Below are positions 44,298 to 53,744 of a stretch of DNA of 64,000 nt, one piece after another. The stretch is taken from the NCBI RefSeq assembly GCF_013376415.1, contig NZ_WYET01000001.1, positions 558,001 through 622,000 on the forward strand, in the 5' to 3' direction. Below the pieces are notes generated by a model. That model ran no database searches, was not told the origin of the DNA, and saw only the letters and a program-made list of their open reading frames with translations. The translations under genes and the position numbers were made by a program. Position 1 is the stretch's first letter. Each line of letters starts with the position of its first letter. The DNA comes from Flagellimonas chongwuensis (GTDB lineage Bacteria; Bacteroidota; Bacteroidia; Flavobacteriales; Flavobacteriaceae).

Positions 44298-45296
44298 CTA
44301 AATAAAACTTTTAAAGATTGAGTTTCGCAATCCCCATTCCAACAACAATAAAATTCCGGCCAAGAAAATCAATGGCCTGAATTTTTCCTCGTATTTGTAA
44401 TACTTGAACTCTTCTATTTCTGTTTTTTCCAATTTGTTGATCTCGTCGTAAATAGCTTCCAAAGACTCATTGTCGGTAGCACGGAAATATTTTCCACCGG
44501 TTACATCGGCAATCTCCTCAAGCAATTCCTCATCGATTTCTACTTGTCGCATTCCGTACCGGTACGACCCATCTCTGTTATATGCGATCGGGGATAAAGC
44601 ATTTCCGTTGGTTCCTATACCAATGGTGTATGTTTTAATCCCGAATTCGATTGCAAGATCGGCGGCGGTTCTAGGCTCAATAAAGCCAGAATTATTGACA
44701 CCGTCCGTTAAAAGAATGATAACTTTACTGATGGCTTTGCTTTCTTTTAGGCGGTTAACCGATGTGGCCAGTCCCATTCCTATGGCCGTACCGTCTTCCA
44801 ATACCCCATAAGTGATTTCTTCCAAAGAATTCAGTACAATAGCTTTGTCACTGGTGATTGGCGTCTTGGTATAACTTTCAGCGGCATAGCTTACCAAACC
44901 GATTCGGTCGTTTGGGCGGCCTTCGATAAAATCGGCCGCTACTTCTTTTAAGGCGGTCAATCGGTCCGGTTTAAGGTCACGTGCCAACATACTGGACGAG
45001 ACATCAATGGCCATCACAATATCGATACCCTTCGTGGTTTTTGTCCTCGTTGAAATATCCTCCGTTTGAGGTCTTGCCAATGCCGTTATTATGGCAGCCA
45101 AGGCCAAAAGGCGGATTACTAACAGGATGGGTTTCAATTTTGAGGCCCAGCTTGTTACCGTAAATCCTTTGATACTGGAAATACGTAGGGATGCCATTTC
45201 ATTTTTCCGTTTGAAAAAATACCATAGCAAAGCCAATGGCAGCAGTAATAGCAGCCAGAAAAATTCAGGGTTTGCAAATTCTATATTCTCAAACAT
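44298..45296 (-). CDS. batA: BatA: membrane-anchored VWA domain protein
   Basis: A 332-residue protein with N-terminal membrane segments, a VWA domain with MIDAS DVSSS (Asp98-Ser100-Ser102) and a terminal hydrophobic segment (PLIFLAGILLLLEWGL). It pairs with BatB. Immediately adjacent to the BatD-like gene upstream. Confidence 0.92.
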   Translation of the reverse strand: MFENIEFANPEFFWLLLLLPLALLWYFFKRKNEMASLRISSIKGFTVTSWASKLKPILLVIRLLALAAIITALARPQTEDISTRTKTTKGIDIVMAIDVSSSMLARDLKPDRLTALKEVAADFIEGRPNDRIGLVSYAAESYTKTPITSDKAIVLNSLEEITYGVLEDGTAIGMGLATSVNRLKESKAISKVIILLTDGVNNSGFIEPRTAADLAIEFGIKTYTIGIGTNGNALSPIAYNRDGSYRYGMRQVEIDEELLEEIADVTGGKYFRATDNESLEAIYDEINKLEKTEIEEFKYYKYEEKFRPLIFLAGILLLLEWGLRNSIFKSFI

Positions 45297-46958
45297 TTAT
45301 ACTTGTGTTTTTACGTCAAGACTTCCTAAAATCCGGTCAACGATCTGTTCTGCATATTCATCTTTCTCTTCCCAAGTGATTACCACCTGTTGGATAAAAC
45401 CTTTACCGCCAAAGGTGAGAATGTTGTATTTGGCCCTTTTGGAGTCTCCATTGGGTCGTTCCAGAGTTCCGGTGCCATAAGTTTTCAATCCTTTTACACC
45501 GGATTGCGTAACAAATTCCTCTTGTTTGGTAATAATGTTTTTAAGCCCTAGTTGTTCAAAATTGGCTAAGGTGGAACCGATAACCGCATCAAATTGAGGT
45601 TCTTCTTTTTCTTCTTTAAAGGTGATGGAACTTGTGCTTACAGAAAAAATGCCGACATAACTTCCATAGGAAAAGGCCTGAAGTTCTTTGATGAGTTCCT
45701 CGGTTTCTTTAGGTAGTTGTGGCTCTTGGCGCACCAAAACCTCCGGAGTTTCTATTTGAATGGGAGGAAAACCATACGAGCTGGCCACCCACTCACTCTC
45801 CAATAAATCTTTGGTGGGGTAACCAAAGACGGTGTCACGCACTTTTTTGGTTCCAAAATAAATGGTAGACCCAATACCGCCCAGAACAATGATCCCTGCA
45901 AAAATGGCCGCGGCCCAATAGATTCTTTTTCGTTGTTTTTTTCTTGCAAGTTCTTCCAGATATTCCTCGTCCAACAACAAGTCTTCTTCGGTTGGCTCGG
46001 GTAGTCCCGCATGCGTTTTGGTCACGATTTCCTCGACCAATTTTCTATCCTGTTCTGCAACGGATGATGCAGGTTTGTTCTTGGCAAACTTTACCAAATC
46101 CGCTGTTTGCAATATTTTTTGAAATTGTTGGATGGTATCATCCTCTAACTTAAGTTCACCGGCATCGCGCAACATTTCCAATTTGGTGATGAGCTCCGAG
46201 GTGGTACTTTCCATGGCCGTTACGTGTACATCTTCTTCCAAATAGGAACGAACAATATCGGTAAGCTCCGAATAGTACTGTTTGTACTCATCCTGAATGA
46301 GATACCTCGAATTCTCCAGCTTTTTTAATTCAATCAAAGCCCGGTCGTAGGGAGGGAGCAAGGCGACTTTCTCTTCCTCGGTCAATGGCTTTTTGCGCAA
46401 AAAGAACCAATAGACCAATCCACCTACCACAATCAGTCCTAAAAGAATCCAAAGTGCGGTAAGCCATATATCGGCCGTGCTTCGCTCTACCTCAATCAAG
46501 GGTTTTATGTCGTACATCTTTTGTTTGGTAGTGTCCACGACCACATCAGCGACCTTCACTTGGAAGGAATCCGTGAAAAAAGGTTGCTCGTTGATGGCGA
46601 TTCGCTGTGGTGGAATAGTGTACGCACCGCTATCAAACTGTGTGAGCGAATATATTTTTTGAAGAATGACCTTCTCATTATTTTTAATGGTATCGGCCAT
46701 TATAGCCTCTACGGTTTCAAGAGGAGAAAAGGTTTGTCCTTCGGGGAAAAAGACAACATCGGTGGAGTCTGCTTCAACCGTGATTTTGTATTCGATTTGT
46801 TCCCCTATTTTGATGGCCAAGGTGTCTACTTCGGCATTTACCTTGGGTACTGTTTGCGAAAAACCGAGCATGGGCCAAAGCAATAGTAACAAAAAAGCAC
46901 CCAAAATGTGTTGGGTTCCTTTTATGTTTCCAATTTTATGTAGGTTGTCCATTCGCAT
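45297..46958 (-). CDS. Bat-operon membrane protein with BatD-like N-terminal domain
   Basis: A 553-residue protein: signal peptide, an extracytoplasmic beta domain (about 35-140) resembling BatD units, a membrane segment (about 163-187), a cytoplasmic helical region (ALIELKKLENSRYLIQDEYKQYY region), and a second membrane segment (about 345-367) before a periplasmic C-terminal domain. Its place between the DUF58 and batA genes is standard for flavobacterial Bat operons. Its start overlaps the DUF58 stop by one base. Exact role unknown. Confidence 0.85.
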   Translation of the reverse strand: MRMDNLHKIGNIKGTQHILGAFLLLLLWPMLGFSQTVPKVNAEVDTLAIKIGEQIEYKITVEADSTDVVFFPEGQTFSPLETVEAIMADTIKNNEKVILQKIYSLTQFDSGAYTIPPQRIAINEQPFFTDSFQVKVADVVVDTTKQKMYDIKPLIEVERSTADIWLTALWILLGLIVVGGLVYWFFLRKKPLTEEEKVALLPPYDRALIELKKLENSRYLIQDEYKQYYSELTDIVRSYLEEDVHVTAMESTTSELITKLEMLRDAGELKLEDDTIQQFQKILQTADLVKFAKNKPASSVAEQDRKLVEEIVTKTHAGLPEPTEEDLLLDEEYLEELARKKQRKRIYWAAAIFAGIIVLGGIGSTIYFGTKKVRDTVFGYPTKDLLESEWVASSYGFPPIQIETPEVLVRQEPQLPKETEELIKELQAFSYGSYVGIFSVSTSSITFKEEKEEPQFDAVIGSTLANFEQLGLKNIITKQEEFVTQSGVKGLKTYGTGTLERPNGDSKRAKYNILTFGGKGFIQQVVITWEEKDEYAEQIVDRILGSLDVKTQV

Positions 46959-47833
46959 TATCCTCTTCGTTTAAAATAGCCCAACAGCTTTTTTACATAA
47001 CTTTCATCGGCCCGACAATTGATTACACCACATCCAGATTTATTAAAGGAATTGGAAAAATAGGCCACTTTGTCCTTGTAATGTTGTCCGTAAGCTGAAC
47101 GTACTTGTTTGGATTGGGTGTTCACCAATTGAATCTCTCCTGTTTCGGCATCTTGCATTTGCACCATGCCCAAGTTTGGGATGGTTTCTTCGCGCTCATC
47201 ATACACCCGTATTCCTGTAACATCATGCTTGTTGCCCACAATGCGAAGCGTATTGTCATAGTCGTCCGCGATAAAATCTGAAAGCACAAAAACAATGGCT
47301 TTTTTCTTCATCACATTGGTGAGGAACTTTAATGCCTCCGCTAGATTGGTTTCACTGCTTTTTGGCTGGAATTCCAGCAATTCTCTAATGATTCTGAGTA
47401 CGTGGCTTTTTCCCTTTTTAGGAGGGATAAAAAGCTCTACTTCATCGGAAAACAAAATCACACCTACTTTATCATTGTTTTGAAGTGCGGAAAAGGCAAG
47501 CGTAGCGGAAATTTCTGTGACAATTTCTTTTTTGAACTGGTTGGAAGTGCCAAAAAGTTCCGAGCCACTAACATCTACCATCAACATCATGGTAAGTTCG
47601 CGCTCCTCTTCAAAGACCTTTACGTAAGGTTCATTGTAGCGTGCCGTCACGTTCCAGTCAATGCTTCGAACATCGTCCCCGAACTGATACTGGCGTACCT
47701 CGCTGAACGTCATCCCCCGACCTTTGAACGTAGAGTGGTATTCCCCACCAAAAATATGGTCGGAAAGACGTCGGGTCTTAATTTCAATTTTGCGTACTTT
47801 CTTTAGTAGTTCCTTTGTATCCATTTGGTTCAA
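46958..47833 (-). CDS. DUF58 domain protein (VWA-related, Bat operon)
   Basis: A 291-residue cytoplasmic protein. FSEVRQYQFGDDVRSIDWNVTARYN, quoted here in part, is the DUF58 core, followed by a VWA-like MVDVSGSELFG. DUF58 proteins are near-universal partners of MoxR ATPases. It lies 60 nt after moxR. Confidence 0.93.
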   Translation of the reverse strand: MNQMDTKELLKKVRKIEIKTRRLSDHIFGGEYHSTFKGRGMTFSEVRQYQFGDDVRSIDWNVTARYNEPYVKVFEEERELTMMLMVDVSGSELFGTSNQFKKEIVTEISATLAFSALQNNDKVGVILFSDEVELFIPPKKGKSHVLRIIRELLEFQPKSSETNLAEALKFLTNVMKKKAIVFVLSDFIADDYDNTLRIVGNKHDVTGIRVYDEREETIPNLGMVQMQDAETGEIQLVNTQSKQVRSAYGQHYKDKVAYFSNSFNKSGCGVINCRADESYVKKLLGYFKRRG

Positions 47834-47893
47834 GAAAAATAGGTTTTCGGGTTGGTTAAAGTATTGCTACTTAGTCCGATAAACATTGAACCG

Positions 47894-48895
47894 CTAAGGC
47901 ACTTCTACCTCGTTTACAATCTTGTTGATGATTTCTTCTGAAGTAATATTTTCTGCCTCGGCCTCATAAGTGATTCCGATTCTGTGACGAAGTACATCGT
48001 GCACTACGGCCCTTACATCTTCGGGAACCACGTAACCTCTTCTTTTGATGAACGCATAGCACTTGGACGCGTTGGCCAAGTTGATACTACCCCTTGGGGA
48101 GGCACCAAAACTGATGAGAGGTTTCAAGCTCTCCAAGTTGTATTTTTCCGGGTATCGCGTAGCGAAAATGAGGTCGAGTATGTATTTTTCGATTTTTTCG
48201 TCCATGTAAACCTCACGAACGGTTTCTTGGGCCCTAAGGATTTGCTCCAAGGAAACTACAGGCTTAATGGGTTCGGTTGCACCTTTTAGGTTTTGACGAA
48301 TGATAAGCTGCTCCTCGTTGAGTTTCGGATAATCGATTACCGTTTTCAGCATAAATCGGTCCACCTGAGCTTCAGGAAGTGGATAAGTTCCTTCTTGTTC
48401 CACAGGGTTTTGTGTGGCCATTACCAAAAACGGCTTGTCCAAAACAAAGGTTTCGTCGCCGATGGTCACCTGCTTTTCCTGCATGGCTTCCAACAGCGCG
48501 GATTGCACTTTGGCAGGGGCCCTGTTGATTTCATCCGCTAGGACAAAGTTGGCAAAAATGGGTCCTTTTTTAATGGAGAAATCGTTCTCTTTGATATTGT
48601 AGATCAGCGTACCGACAACGTCTGCCGGTAACAAATCGGGCGTAAACTGTATTCTACTGAAACTTCCCTTTACGGCTTTTGCCAATGTGTTGATGGCTAA
48701 AGTCTTTGCCAATCCGGGAACACCTTCAAGGAGAATGTGGCCTTTTCCTAAAAGACCTATCAATAGGCGTTCTACCATATGGTTTTGCCCTACTATCGCT
48801 TTGTTCATTTCAACCCTTAAGAGGTCAATAAAAGCGCTTTCCTGGGCAATTTTCTCATTAACAGCACTAATATCAATAGTAGTGTTTTCTTCCAT
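47894..48895 (-). CDS. moxR: MoxR family AAA+ ATPase
   Basis: A 333-residue AAA+ chaperone-like ATPase. Walker A GVPGLAKT is at 58-65; Walker B is in FVLADEINRAPAKVQSALLEA, quoted in part (VLADE). Sensor motif ATQNPVEQEGTYPLPEAQ, and DRF arginine region, are present. It is thought to remodel or insert metal into VWA proteins; here the targets are likely BatA/BatB and the DUF58 protein. It heads an operon of at least eight genes. Confidence 0.95.
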   Translation of the reverse strand: MEENTTIDISAVNEKIAQESAFIDLLRVEMNKAIVGQNHMVERLLIGLLGKGHILLEGVPGLAKTLAINTLAKAVKGSFSRIQFTPDLLPADVVGTLIYNIKENDFSIKKGPIFANFVLADEINRAPAKVQSALLEAMQEKQVTIGDETFVLDKPFLVMATQNPVEQEGTYPLPEAQVDRFMLKTVIDYPKLNEEQLIIRQNLKGATEPIKPVVSLEQILRAQETVREVYMDEKIEKYILDLIFATRYPEKYNLESLKPLISFGASPRGSINLANASKCYAFIKRRGYVVPEDVRAVVHDVLRHRIGITYEAEAENITSEEIINKIVNEVEVP

Positions 48896-49054
48896 TATAT
48901 ACTTTTATTGTTTGGTGTTAAGGTCGGGGTTTTTACTAAGGTGTGCAAAATGAAAATTTATTTAAAACCTGCCTGTTAATTAATGGTTAAAAAAAACGCT
49001 AAACCCCTAGTTTTATGAAGGATTTAAGGGTTTAATTTTATACTTTCAGCGCAT

Positions 49055-49927
49055 ATGGAACAGACAACGAAATTTTCTCGCATTATATCGGGAGCAATGA
49101 CCTGGGGAAGTTGGGGGAAAAAACTTTCCAAAAAAGAAATGATCGATTTGATGCACCACAGCATCGAATGTGGACTCACCACTTTTGACCATGCAGACAT
49201 ATATGGGAGCTACTCCACGGAGGCGGATTTTGGTGCAGCATATGCCAATAGTGGTGTCAACAGGAAAGATATCCAGTTGATTACCAAATGCGGCATCCAA
49301 ATGACCCGAGGTAGAGACAACAAGGTCAATCATTACCAATACAATAAAGAGTATATTATTTGGTCGGCCGAAGAATCCATGAAAAAGTTACATACGGATT
49401 ATCTGGACCTCTTTTTAATGCACCGACCAAGTCCATTAATGCATCCTGGCGATATAGCAGAAGCTGCACAGCATTTGCTGGATAGTGGAAAAATCAAACA
49501 ATTTGGGGTATCCAATTTTACGACCTCACAAGTGGCCATGTTGGACAATGTGATTCCTGTTGAAGGGAACCAAGTAGAGTTCTCCTTAACGCACCACGAC
49601 CCCATGTACGATGGTACTTTTGATGATTGCATCGCCAACAAAAGAATGGCAATGGCATGGAGTCCATTGGGGAGCTTTTTTCGGGAAACCGACGAAAAAG
49701 TTGAACGGATAAAGGAAGCCATGGGCCCACTTTTGGATAAGTACGACGCCAATGAAAGCCAATTGCTTTTGGCTTGGATATTAAAACATCCCGCCCATGT
49801 TCACCCTGTGATTGGAACAACGAATAAGAAAAGAATTGAACAATCGGCCGCGGCCGCAAAGATAGACTTGGAACTTCAGGATTGGTTCACACTTTTGGTG
49901 GCCGCCCAAGGACATGATGTTCCTTAG
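49055..49927 (+). CDS. Aldo/keto reductase (YdhF-like)
   Basis: A 290-residue TIM-barrel NADPH oxidoreductase. FDHADIYGSYSTEADFG carries the catalytic Asp and Tyr, QLITKCGIQ the Lys, and YLDLFLMHRPSP the His. The end KHPAHVHPVIGTTNKKRI is the cofactor-binding part. It reduces a carbonyl group; substrate unknown. First gene of a three-gene plus-strand operon, 12 nt before the SDR gene. Confidence 0.93.
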   Translation: MEQTTKFSRIISGAMTWGSWGKKLSKKEMIDLMHHSIECGLTTFDHADIYGSYSTEADFGAAYANSGVNRKDIQLITKCGIQMTRGRDNKVNHYQYNKEYIIWSAEESMKKLHTDYLDLFLMHRPSPLMHPGDIAEAAQHLLDSGKIKQFGVSNFTTSQVAMLDNVIPVEGNQVEFSLTHHDPMYDGTFDDCIANKRMAMAWSPLGSFFRETDEKVERIKEAMGPLLDKYDANESQLLLAWILKHPAHVHPVIGTTNKKRIEQSAAAAKIDLELQDWFTLLVAAQGHDVP

Positions 49928-49939
49928 AAAATATATACC

Positions 49940-50695
49940 ATGTCAAAAACAGCACTAATAACCGGAGCAACCAGTGGAATAGGAAAAGCAACTGCCGAAC
50001 TTTTTGCAAAGCAGGGCTTTAATTTGATACTCTGTGGGCGACGGGAGGAAAGACTAAACGAGCTAAAAAATGAGCTGGGAAGAGACACTGCAATTTTTAC
50101 GCTCAATTTTGATGTAAGAAATCGCGAAGATGTATTCTCGGCCATAGAAAGTTTGCCGCAAGAATTTTCGGAGATAGATGTCTTAATCAACAATGCGGGG
50201 AATGCCCATGGTCTGGACCCGATTGATAAAGGCAGCCCGGATGATTGGGATGCCATGTTGGACATCAACGTAAAAGGATTGCTTTACATCTCAAAGGCCA
50301 TCATCCCAAAAATGACGGAACGGAAATCGGGCCATATCATCAATATTGGTTCCACAGCGGGCAAGGAAGTTTACCCCAATGGAAACGTATATTGCGCCAG
50401 CAAGCATGCTGTGGATGCAATCAACCAAGGCATGCGGATAGATTTAAATGCCTATGGCATTCGAGTTGGTGCCGTAAACCCAGGCTTGGTAGAAACAGAA
50501 TTCAGCGACGTAAGGTTCAAGGGGGATTCGGAAAGAGCATCTAACGTGTACAAAGGATTTCATCCCTTAAAACCAGAGGATATTGCGGACATTATTCTGT
50601 TTGTGGTTACCCGGCCCTATCATGTGAACATTGCCGACCTTGTAGTAATGCCCACCGCTCAGGCCAGTAGCATAATTGTGAACAAACAACTATGA
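49940..50695 (+). CDS. Short-chain dehydrogenase/reductase (YdfG-like)
   Basis: A 251-residue SDR. Cofactor loop TGATSGIGKA (8-17), NNAGNAHG, and the catalytic set Ser (INIGSTAGK), Tyr and Lys (YCASKHAV) are intact. It resembles YdfG/serine-3-dehydrogenase type reductases of short hydroxy acids. Its stop overlaps the start of the next gene by 4 nt (ATGA). Confidence 0.93.
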   Translation: MSKTALITGATSGIGKATAELFAKQGFNLILCGRREERLNELKNELGRDTAIFTLNFDVRNREDVFSAIESLPQEFSEIDVLINNAGNAHGLDPIDKGSPDDWDAMLDINVKGLLYISKAIIPKMTERKSGHIINIGSTAGKEVYPNGNVYCASKHAVDAINQGMRIDLNAYGIRVGAVNPGLVETEFSDVRFKGDSERASNVYKGFHPLKPEDIADIILFVVTRPYHVNIADLVVMPTAQASSIIVNKQL

Positions 50696-51828
50696 TCAAT
50701 AAACGCCTACTCGTAAAAAACTTATTGGCCCACAACGACGAGAATAGTTTTTACGACAAAAAGCGTTTTATATCCATTGGAGAAAAGGAAGGTAAGGCCA
50801 AATTTTTAAAGCATGTCTGTGCCTTGGCCAACAGCAACCCCAAAAACAATTCCTTTATCGTGATCGGTGTCGAGGACGAGGACAACAAAATTGTTGGTGT
50901 CGATTTTTTTGATGACAGCAAAATTCAGAATCTTGTCAACGCCTATCTGGACAATCCACCTCTGATTTCATACGAAAACATTCCCTTTCCCCATTTGCCC
51001 GAAGGCAAGGTGGTCGGGTTGGTTACCATTAGGTCGAACGGAAAGGTCTGTGCCCTGAGAAAGAACATTTGGAAATATTACGGAGGCGCTGTTTTTTTTA
51101 GGGAAGGGAGCATTAGCCTTCCCAAGGCTTTTGGGATAGAATTAAAGGACATCAATTCAGAAAAAGTCGCCACCATTGAGCAGCATGCCCGTAACAATAT
51201 TGAATATACGCTGGATGCCGTCTTGAACTTTTTCAATACAAGACATCCAGATTTAACGAGCGATTATAAAGTATTCAAGGAACAGTTTGTCGTCTGCTGG
51301 GCGGGCAACAAGAAAAAGGTAAAGGGGAAAATCTATTATTCCCGGGTAGATATAGAACTCATCAACGAACAAGTGAAACTGTTCTATTCTGCGTTGGATG
51401 AAATCACTATTGATTACGATGACGATTCCTTCAAAACATTGGAGTACGTGCAATTGGGTTTGGGTTCTCACCAAAAATATTACCCTTTGGAAGAAATGAC
51501 GATCACATTTTCGGACAATGGTAAGTACACCATCAGCAGCAAACTCGTATTTGAACCTCCACAGTTTGATAAAAAAACGCTCTATCACGTCTACAATACC
51601 AATAATGCCTTGCTCAAAAAACTGGAAAACCATATTCCATTGACCGATTCGGAGCACACGGACATTACTCACTTGCCCGCTACCTATTTGATTTGCTACC
51701 TAAACGGTTTTGAAGAAGCGAAGGACAAAATGGAAGGTTCCAGGACATTGCTGAAGGCGTACGACACCCATGTGTACCAAAGCTTAAAGGAGTCGCAAAG
51801 AATATTGAGAAAAGTAAGGTACTCTTAA
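50692..51828 (+). CDS. AlbA_2 / Schlafen-like putative DNA-binding or ATP-binding protein
   Basis: A 378-residue protein. The first 130 residues match the AlbA_2 fold: EGKAKFLKHVCALANSNPKNNSFIVIGVEDEDNKIVGVDF, quoted only partly as ALANSNP and FIVIGVED. The C-terminal half (about 180-378) is unlike domains I recognise. Family members are annotated as ATP-binding or transcriptional regulators and some relatives act in antiviral defence. Cotranscribed with the two reductases. Its TAA overlaps the TAA of the convergent amylosucrase gene. Confidence 0.75.
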   Translation: MINKRLLVKNLLAHNDENSFYDKKRFISIGEKEGKAKFLKHVCALANSNPKNNSFIVIGVEDEDNKIVGVDFFDDSKIQNLVNAYLDNPPLISYENIPFPHLPEGKVVGLVTIRSNGKVCALRKNIWKYYGGAVFFREGSISLPKAFGIELKDINSEKVATIEQHARNNIEYTLDAVLNFFNTRHPDLTSDYKVFKEQFVVCWAGNKKKVKGKIYYSRVDIELINEQVKLFYSALDEITIDYDDDSFKTLEYVQLGLGSHQKYYPLEEMTITFSDNGKYTISSKLVFEPPQFDKKTLYHVYNTNNALLKKLENHIPLTDSEHTDITHLPATYLICYLNGFEEAKDKMEGSRTLLKAYDTHVYQSLKESQRILRKVRYS

Positions 51829-53744
51829 AATTTCATGAGCCAGAGCATCTGGTAGGGCATGATTTCCAAAAGTGCGCTATTAAGACTTACTTTTTCTTCC
51901 GATACCAAATCCAATGGTTCCCCCTTACTGAAATAACCGAGCTTTTTAATCCAACTGCTGTCGATGACCCGAGTGTTTTCATCAAAATTACAGATTACCA
52001 ACAACCCTTTTTGGTTCTCTGTTCTTTCAAACGAAAAGATATGGTCGTTCCCTGTATGATAGAGTTCAAGGTTGTTTTTGTCGGCAAAAATGCTGTTCTC
52101 CTTCCTTATTTTGATAAGCTTCTGAAGGGCATGGAATATCTTGGACTGAGCTGAATCCTTCTCTTTGAGCCTTGAAATGACCTTCCAATCCTGCATAGGG
52201 CGGTTCACCCATCGGCTGTCACCTCTTTTGGATGCATCATTTTGGAAGGAATAATCGTTGAGGGTGCCGATTTCGTCGCCCGCGTAGATCAATGGGATAC
52301 CTCCAAATGCCAGTGTGATGCCGTGCATCATCACAATTTTACGTACCGATGCCTCCATCAGGTCGTCATTGTTGGTTTTGATGGCCTTTTCCAATCCCAA
52401 TAAAGAGGCCGCACTACCTGTTATCCTTCCATCACCTGTTTTAGGATTGTACATAAAAAGCATTCCGGTGGCCGGGGACCAATCCAACCGCTGGCAATAG
52501 TAGTCCAACAAGAATTTTCGGTGCATTTCAGGATTCCATCCCAATTCTTCGATGAGGTGGTTCTCGTACCCCAATCCAATATCATCATGACAACGGATGT
52601 AATTGATCCACGTACAATCTTGTGGTTTGGGTGGAACGTGCATCAAACTTTTATAAAGCAATTGTGTTTTTTTTGTGGCAATGGAGTTCCATAAGAGGGC
52701 CATCAAAGAAGCATTATAGGCAATCTCACATTCGTTGCCCCTTTTCTCTTCTTCTCCAAAATATTTTACAATATCGGTTGGCGCCACAATGGCCTCTGCC
52801 AACAAGATGGAACCTGGAGCCACTACCTGTAGGCACATCCGGAATAGAGAGATAAGGTTGTGTGCCTCTGGCAAGTTTTGGGAAATGGTCCCGATTTTTT
52901 TCCAGAGAAAGGCAAGGGCATCAAAACGGACTACATCCACACCCATATCCGTTAGCTTTACCAAGTTGGTGAGCATCTCCAGAAATACTTCGGGATTGGT
53001 GTAATTGAGGTCCCATTGATAACCGTTGAAGACCGTCATTACCCACTTCTCCATTTCAGGGATATAGGTAAAATTGCCGGGTGATGTTTCCGGGAATACC
53101 TCTGGCAGAGTCTTTTCAAATTCGGCCGGAATGGTAAAATCCTCGTAGATGTAATAATAACCCTGATATTTCTTATCCCCTTTCTTGGCTTTTTTTGCCC
53201 ATGAAAATTCGTTGGAGGTGTGGTTGACCACAAAATCGAGCATCAAATACATACCGTTTTCACGAAATGCCTTGGTGAGCTCCAACAAATCTTCTTTGGA
53301 GCCGTATTTTTTATCCACTTCCAAATAGCTGTTCACGGCATAGCCGCCATCGCTTTCTCCCTCGGGTCTTGTTGTTATGGGCATCAGGTGTAAAAAGTTG
53401 ACTCCAAGTTTTTTAAAATAGGGTATCTTCTTTCGTAGCCCATTCAAATCTTTGTTGAAATGCTCCACGTAAAGTTGCATGCCCATCAACTTTTCGGATT
53501 GATGCCAGTTGCCCGATTGCAACCGTTCCAAATCCTGCTTTCGTAATGCTTCGGGTCGCTCCGCAAATAACTTGGGAAGCAACTTCAATAGTTTTTGAAA
53601 ATGTTTTTCATGCTGCTCTTCGGGGTAGAGGGAGAAGAACTGTTTTTGAATCAAGGTAAGGTTAGTAGCCAATCGTTGATTAAAGAGTTCTTGGGAGTCT
53701 TTCCCTTTTTGGGATAGGAGCCTATGTAATTTCGCTTGGTTCAT
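51825..53744 (-). CDS. Amylosucrase-like GH13 alpha-glucosidase family enzyme
   Basis: A 639-residue cytosolic enzyme, the length of Neisseria amylosucrase (636). An N-terminal helical domain (1-85) precedes the barrel. MPITTRPEGESDGGYAV is typical of GH13_4. Catalytic residues are Asp275 (VVRFDALAF), Glu317 (LLAEAIV) and Asp388 (CHDDIG). Amylosucrase converts sucrose to fructose while lengthening an alpha-1,4-glucan; sucrose hydrolysis is the other possibility. The next gene, a fructokinase-like kinase ending 1 nt upstream of this start on the same strand, would consume the released fructose. No signal peptide. Confidence 0.88.
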   Translation of the reverse strand: MNQAKLHRLLSQKGKDSQELFNQRLATNLTLIQKQFFSLYPEEQHEKHFQKLLKLLPKLFAERPEALRKQDLERLQSGNWHQSEKLMGMQLYVEHFNKDLNGLRKKIPYFKKLGVNFLHLMPITTRPEGESDGGYAVNSYLEVDKKYGSKEDLLELTKAFRENGMYLMLDFVVNHTSNEFSWAKKAKKGDKKYQGYYYIYEDFTIPAEFEKTLPEVFPETSPGNFTYIPEMEKWVMTVFNGYQWDLNYTNPEVFLEMLTNLVKLTDMGVDVVRFDALAFLWKKIGTISQNLPEAHNLISLFRMCLQVVAPGSILLAEAIVAPTDIVKYFGEEEKRGNECEIAYNASLMALLWNSIATKKTQLLYKSLMHVPPKPQDCTWINYIRCHDDIGLGYENHLIEELGWNPEMHRKFLLDYYCQRLDWSPATGMLFMYNPKTGDGRITGSAASLLGLEKAIKTNNDDLMEASVRKIVMMHGITLAFGGIPLIYAGDEIGTLNDYSFQNDASKRGDSRWVNRPMQDWKVISRLKEKDSAQSKIFHALQKLIKIRKENSIFADKNNLELYHTGNDHIFSFERTENQKGLLVICNFDENTRVIDSSWIKKLGYFSKGEPLDLVSEEKVSLNSALLEIMPYQMLWLMKF

